In this document: positions 61,580-64,000 of the stretch, piece after piece
How positions within the stretch are numbered: the stretch's first letter is position 1
Layout: every line of letters starts with the position of its first letter
NCBI GenBank assembly: GCA_016125255.1
Contig: WGMD01000007.1
Location: forward strand, 1 to 64,000
Source of the DNA: Planctomycetota bacterium
Lineage (GTDB): Bacteria > Planctomycetota > Phycisphaerae > Phycisphaerales > Zrk34
Direction: 5' to 3'
DNA length: 64,000 bases
Translations under genes and position numbers: made by a program
Notes under the pieces: model-generated
Database searches by the model: none
What the model was told of the DNA's origin: nothing
Seen by the model: only the letters and a program-made list of their open reading frames with translations

Positions 61580-63595
61580 TCAGCCCGCCATCACTTTCCA
61601 GACCACGAAGAAAAGCACGATCGCCACGCCGAAGCCCATCGTCAGGGCGTAACCCTGAAGCGGGCCGCGCTGCAGCGAGCGGCCGATGAATGCGGCCGCG
61701 CGCGGCGTGCGGCCGAAGAGCACGTCGATGATCAATCCGTCGATGATCACCTTGTCGAATAGATAGCAGATCCACGCGATGACGTTGAGCCCGCCGCGGA
61801 TCACGAAGTTGTAGGCCTCGTCGATGTAATACTTGTTGTAGAGCAGCGTGACGATCGGCTTGGCGGAGGCGGCGATCTTGTCGGTCAGGTCGCGACGCAT
61901 GGCATGGAAGAAATACGCCAGGGCGATCATCACGATGGCCCCCCCGCCGGTCACGATGCTGATCATCGAGTGCGCCGCTTCGTGCCGGGCGATTGCCGCT
62001 TCGTCATGATGCGCGGCGACGGCGGCGGTCGACGAATGGATCATGTTCTGCATCCAGTCGATGCCGAACATCCCGGCGAACAGCGCGCCCAGCGCCAGAA
62101 TCACCAGCGGCAGATTCATCGGCCACCAGGGCATTTCGTGCGGCTCGTGATGCCCATGATCGTGATCATCGTGATGATGCTCGACGGGGTAACCGTGATG
62201 CTCGTGGCCCATCTCGTATTTCGTCTCGCCCAGGAACACGCGGAACCAGAGGCGGAACGTGTAGAACGCGGTCATCAGCGCCGTGATGATGCCGATCCAA
62301 CCGAGGACGGGCCGGGCGATGAGCGCATCGGCGAGGATCATGTCCTTGGAGTAGAAGCCCGCCGTCAGGGGCACGCCGGCGAGGGCGAGACAGCCGATGA
62401 GCATCAGGATGGCGGTGACGGGCATCTTGGAGAACAGGCCGCTCATCTTGCGAAGATCGAGCTGACCGGCCATGGCGTGCATCACCGAGCCGGCGGTCAA
62501 AAAGAGCAGGGCTTTGAAGAAGGCGTGCGTGAACAGATGGAACACCGCGCCGGTCGTGCCCATGACGCCGACGCCCAGGAACATGTACCCGAGCTGCGAG
62601 AGCGTTGAGTAGGCCCAGACGCGCTTCAGGTCATACTGACACAGGGCGATCGTCGCGGCGAAGAAGGCGGTGACCGCTCCGACCGTGGCGACCAGCGCCA
62701 GGCACTGCGGGCTCAGTTCGAAGATATGGATCAGGCGGGCGATCATGTATACGCCGGCGGTGACCATCGTCGCCGCATGAATCAGCGCCGACACGGGCGT
62801 CGGACCTTCCATCGCGTCGGGAAGCCACACATGCAGGGGCAACTGAGCCGACTTGCCGAACGCACCGAGCATCAAAAGGAACGGAATCCACCATGCCAGC
62901 GTCTGCTGCCACGGCTCCAGCGACGCCAGATTCAAATGCTCCGCCGCCGGCAAAATCTTCGTGTACTGAATCGACCCGAAGAGCACGAACGTGCCCATCA
63001 GCCCGAGGGCGAAACCGAAGTCGCCGATGCGGTTGACGATGAACGCCTTCTTCGCCGCGGCGACCGCGCTGGGCTTGCGATAGTAAAACCCGATGAGCAG
63101 ATACGATGCGGCGCCGACGCCTTCCCAACCCAGATAAAGCAGGAGCAGATTGTCCGCCAGCACGAGGCAGGTCATCGCGAAGATGAACAAGCTGATGTAG
63201 GCGAAGAATCGGAAGTAGCCGGGGTCGCCGCTCATGTAGCCGGCGGCGTAGATCGTGATGAGCGTGCCGATGCCGGTCACGACCATGAGCATGACCAGCG
63301 TGAGCGGATCGATGAAGAAGGAGAAGTCGCCGGTGAAGCCGCCGATGTTGATCCAGTCGAAGTAGTGGATGACGACGCCGCCGGTGTGCCCGGCTTCGGG
63401 GTAGGCGCGGAGGACGATGAAGCTGATGATGAACGAGCCGCCGACGGCAACGGCCGTGACCCACCCGGCGAGGTTTTTGAGCGTCGTGCTGCGCGTCGCG
63501 CCCAGCAGGCCGCAGAGGATCATGGACAAAAACGGCAGCGTCGGAATGAGCTTGGCCAGGTAGAGCGTCGAAGTTGTCGCGGCAAGTGTCGGCAT
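61580..63595 (-). CDS. nuoL: NADH-quinone oxidoreductase subunit L
   Basis: 671 residues, about 16 helices. LYLGWEGVGAASYLLIGFYY (about 153-172) and SAQLPLHVWLPDAMEGPTPVSALIHAATMV (about 249-278) are the subunit signatures. The lateral helix and the last helices are present. A long histidine-rich loop (EHHGYPVEHHHDDHDHGHHEPHE in part, about 460-482) lies between helices, longer than usual. Confidence 0.96.
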   Translation of the reverse strand: MPTLAATTSTLYLAKLIPTLPFLSMILCGLLGATRSTTLKNLAGWVTAVAVGGSFIISFIVLRAYPEAGHTGGVVIHYFDWINIGGFTGDFSFFIDPLTLVMLMVVTGIGTLITIYAAGYMSGDPGYFRFFAYISLFIFAMTCLVLADNLLLLYLGWEGVGAASYLLIGFYYRKPSAVAAAKKAFIVNRIGDFGFALGLMGTFVLFGSIQYTKILPAAEHLNLASLEPWQQTLAWWIPFLLMLGAFGKSAQLPLHVWLPDAMEGPTPVSALIHAATMVTAGVYMIARLIHIFELSPQCLALVATVGAVTAFFAATIALCQYDLKRVWAYSTLSQLGYMFLGVGVMGTTGAVFHLFTHAFFKALLFLTAGSVMHAMAGQLDLRKMSGLFSKMPVTAILMLIGCLALAGVPLTAGFYSKDMILADALIARPVLGWIGIITALMTAFYTFRLWFRVFLGETKYEMGHEHHGYPVEHHHDDHDHGHHEPHEMPWWPMNLPLVILALGALFAGMFGIDWMQNMIHSSTAAVAAHHDEAAIARHEAAHSMISIVTGGGAIVMIALAYFFHAMRRDLTDKIAASAKPIVTLLYNKYYIDEAYNFVIRGGLNVIAWICYLFDKVIIDGLIIDVLFGRTPRAAAFIGRSLQRGPLQGYALTMGFGVAIVLFFVVWKVMAG

Positions 63596-63616
63596 GATCG
63601 TTTGGAGTAACCTCGT

Positions 63617-63937
63617 TTAACCTTTCATCGTGCTCCAGGCCTCGGCGTCGAGCGTATGCCGCCGTCTGAACAGCAGCACGACGAGCCCCAGCGCCAAGGC
63701 GGCCTCCGCGGCGGCGATCGTCAGCACGAAGATCACGAAGACCTGCCCGTCGAAGTTCATGTGGTACCGGCTGAATGCCACAAGCGTCACGATCACGCCC
63801 TGAAACATCATCTCGGTGCACAGGAACATGATGATCAGGTTGCGGCGGACCGTGAACCCGATCATGCCCAGGGCGAAAAGCATTCCGCCCACGAGCAGGT
63901 AGTGATTGAGCGACACAATGTCGAATGTTCCGTTCAT
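63617..63937 (-). CDS. nuoK: NADH-quinone oxidoreductase subunit K
   Basis: 106 residues with three helices. CTEMMFQGVIVTLVAF (about 40-55) carries the conserved glutamate in the proton path, and the second glutamate lies in TIAAAEAALALGLVVLLFR (about 73-91). It precedes nuoL, the standard order. Confidence 0.96.
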   Translation of the reverse strand: MNGTFDIVSLNHYLLVGGMLFALGMIGFTVRRNLIIMFLCTEMMFQGVIVTLVAFSRYHMNFDGQVFVIFVLTIAAAEAALALGLVVLLFRRRHTLDAEAWSTMKG

Positions 63938-63952
63938 GTCTTACCGTTTGCG

Positions 63953-63969
63953 GCGGGGCAGCGCCCCGC
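63953..63969. repeat. GC-rich hairpin upstream of nuoK
   Basis: GCGGGGC-AGC-GCCCCGC, 7-bp stem, within the 42-base gap before nuoK. It may affect transcript processing between nuo genes. Confidence 0.4.
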
Positions 63970-63979
63970 GCGTTTTCCG

Positions 63980-64000
63980 TCAATGCACGTTTTCATTCGG
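63980..64000 (-). CDS. Possible C-terminal end of the next nuo gene (nuoJ?)
   Basis: On the reverse strand an open frame enters from the window edge and ends PNENVH-stop 42 bases before nuoK, where the end of nuoJ would be expected. Six codons are too few to identify it; the call rests on gene order alone. Confidence 0.3.
   Translation of the reverse strand, partial: PNENVH

Overview
The window is about 64 kb of high-GC DNA that reads as a planctomycete chromosome, most likely of the Phycisphaerae type. This is inferred from gene content, because no rRNA or marker gene is present. The signs are three secreted PQQ-like beta-propeller proteins, an ECF sigma factor paired with a FecR-like membrane protein, a PEP-CTERM protein followed by a planctomycete-style pseudopilin, a secreted FAD oxidoreductase with a C-terminal accessory domain, and outer-membrane genes (lpxB, TolC-type channels) that indicate a diderm envelope. 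No rRNA, tRNA or CRISPR array was seen.

Region 1 (1-4.65 kb) is accessory: C-rich tandem repeats, a 38-bp near-perfect palindrome, a lower-GC gene fusing an SF2 helicase to an HNH nuclease (a defence candidate), and a single-domain Y1 (IS200/RAYT-like) transposase gene surrounded and interrupted by REP-like palindromes. A fifth copy of the palindrome lies 38 kb away. A MarR regulator then faces a long forward operon across a good promoter.

Region 2 (4.7-26.9 kb) is a long forward run of tightly coupled genes. It starts with two PQQ-like proteins and a small-subunit/SSS symporter pair. It continues with a C-terminally short adenylating enzyme, an aldehyde-dehydrogenase-fold enzyme and an iron alcohol dehydrogenase, which together look like a carboxylic acid to aldehyde to alcohol route. 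After a terminator-like hairpin and a promoter come a PQQ-like lipoprotein, a HemN-like radical SAM enzyme, a chorismate-lyase-like protein, a halogenase-like flavoenzyme, a glycosyltransferase, a thioesterase, a membrane protein, a PaaK-like CoA ligase and a YbbAP-like ABC exporter. Together they suggest an undescribed chorismate-derived aromatic metabolite pathway, although no carrier protein or ketosynthase is in the window.

Region 3 (26.9-32.8 kb, reverse) is a complete MacAB-TolC-type export set behind a promoter region with three palindromes. Region 4 (32.8-42 kb, forward) holds the ECF sigma/FecR pair, the PEP-CTERM protein, a pseudopilin, the FAD oxidoreductase, and an FMN-binding/Fe-S membrane protein with the ApbE enzyme that would flavinylate it. 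Region 5 (42-53.2 kb) is mixed metabolism: a Gfo/Idh oxidoreductase with a sugar epimerase-like protein, IlvD, a CvpA-like protein, cytochrome bd oxidase, LpxB, and a TauE/SafE exporter with its DUF1634 partner.

Region 6 (53.3-57.7 kb) is a copper-handling operon: a Cys-rich secreted protein, a lipoprotein-anchored HMA domain, an outer-membrane protein, a CusC-like channel and a multicopper oxidase. Region 7 (57.7-64 kb, reverse) has a universal stress protein and complex I genes in the order nuoK-L-M-N, continuing past the window edge.
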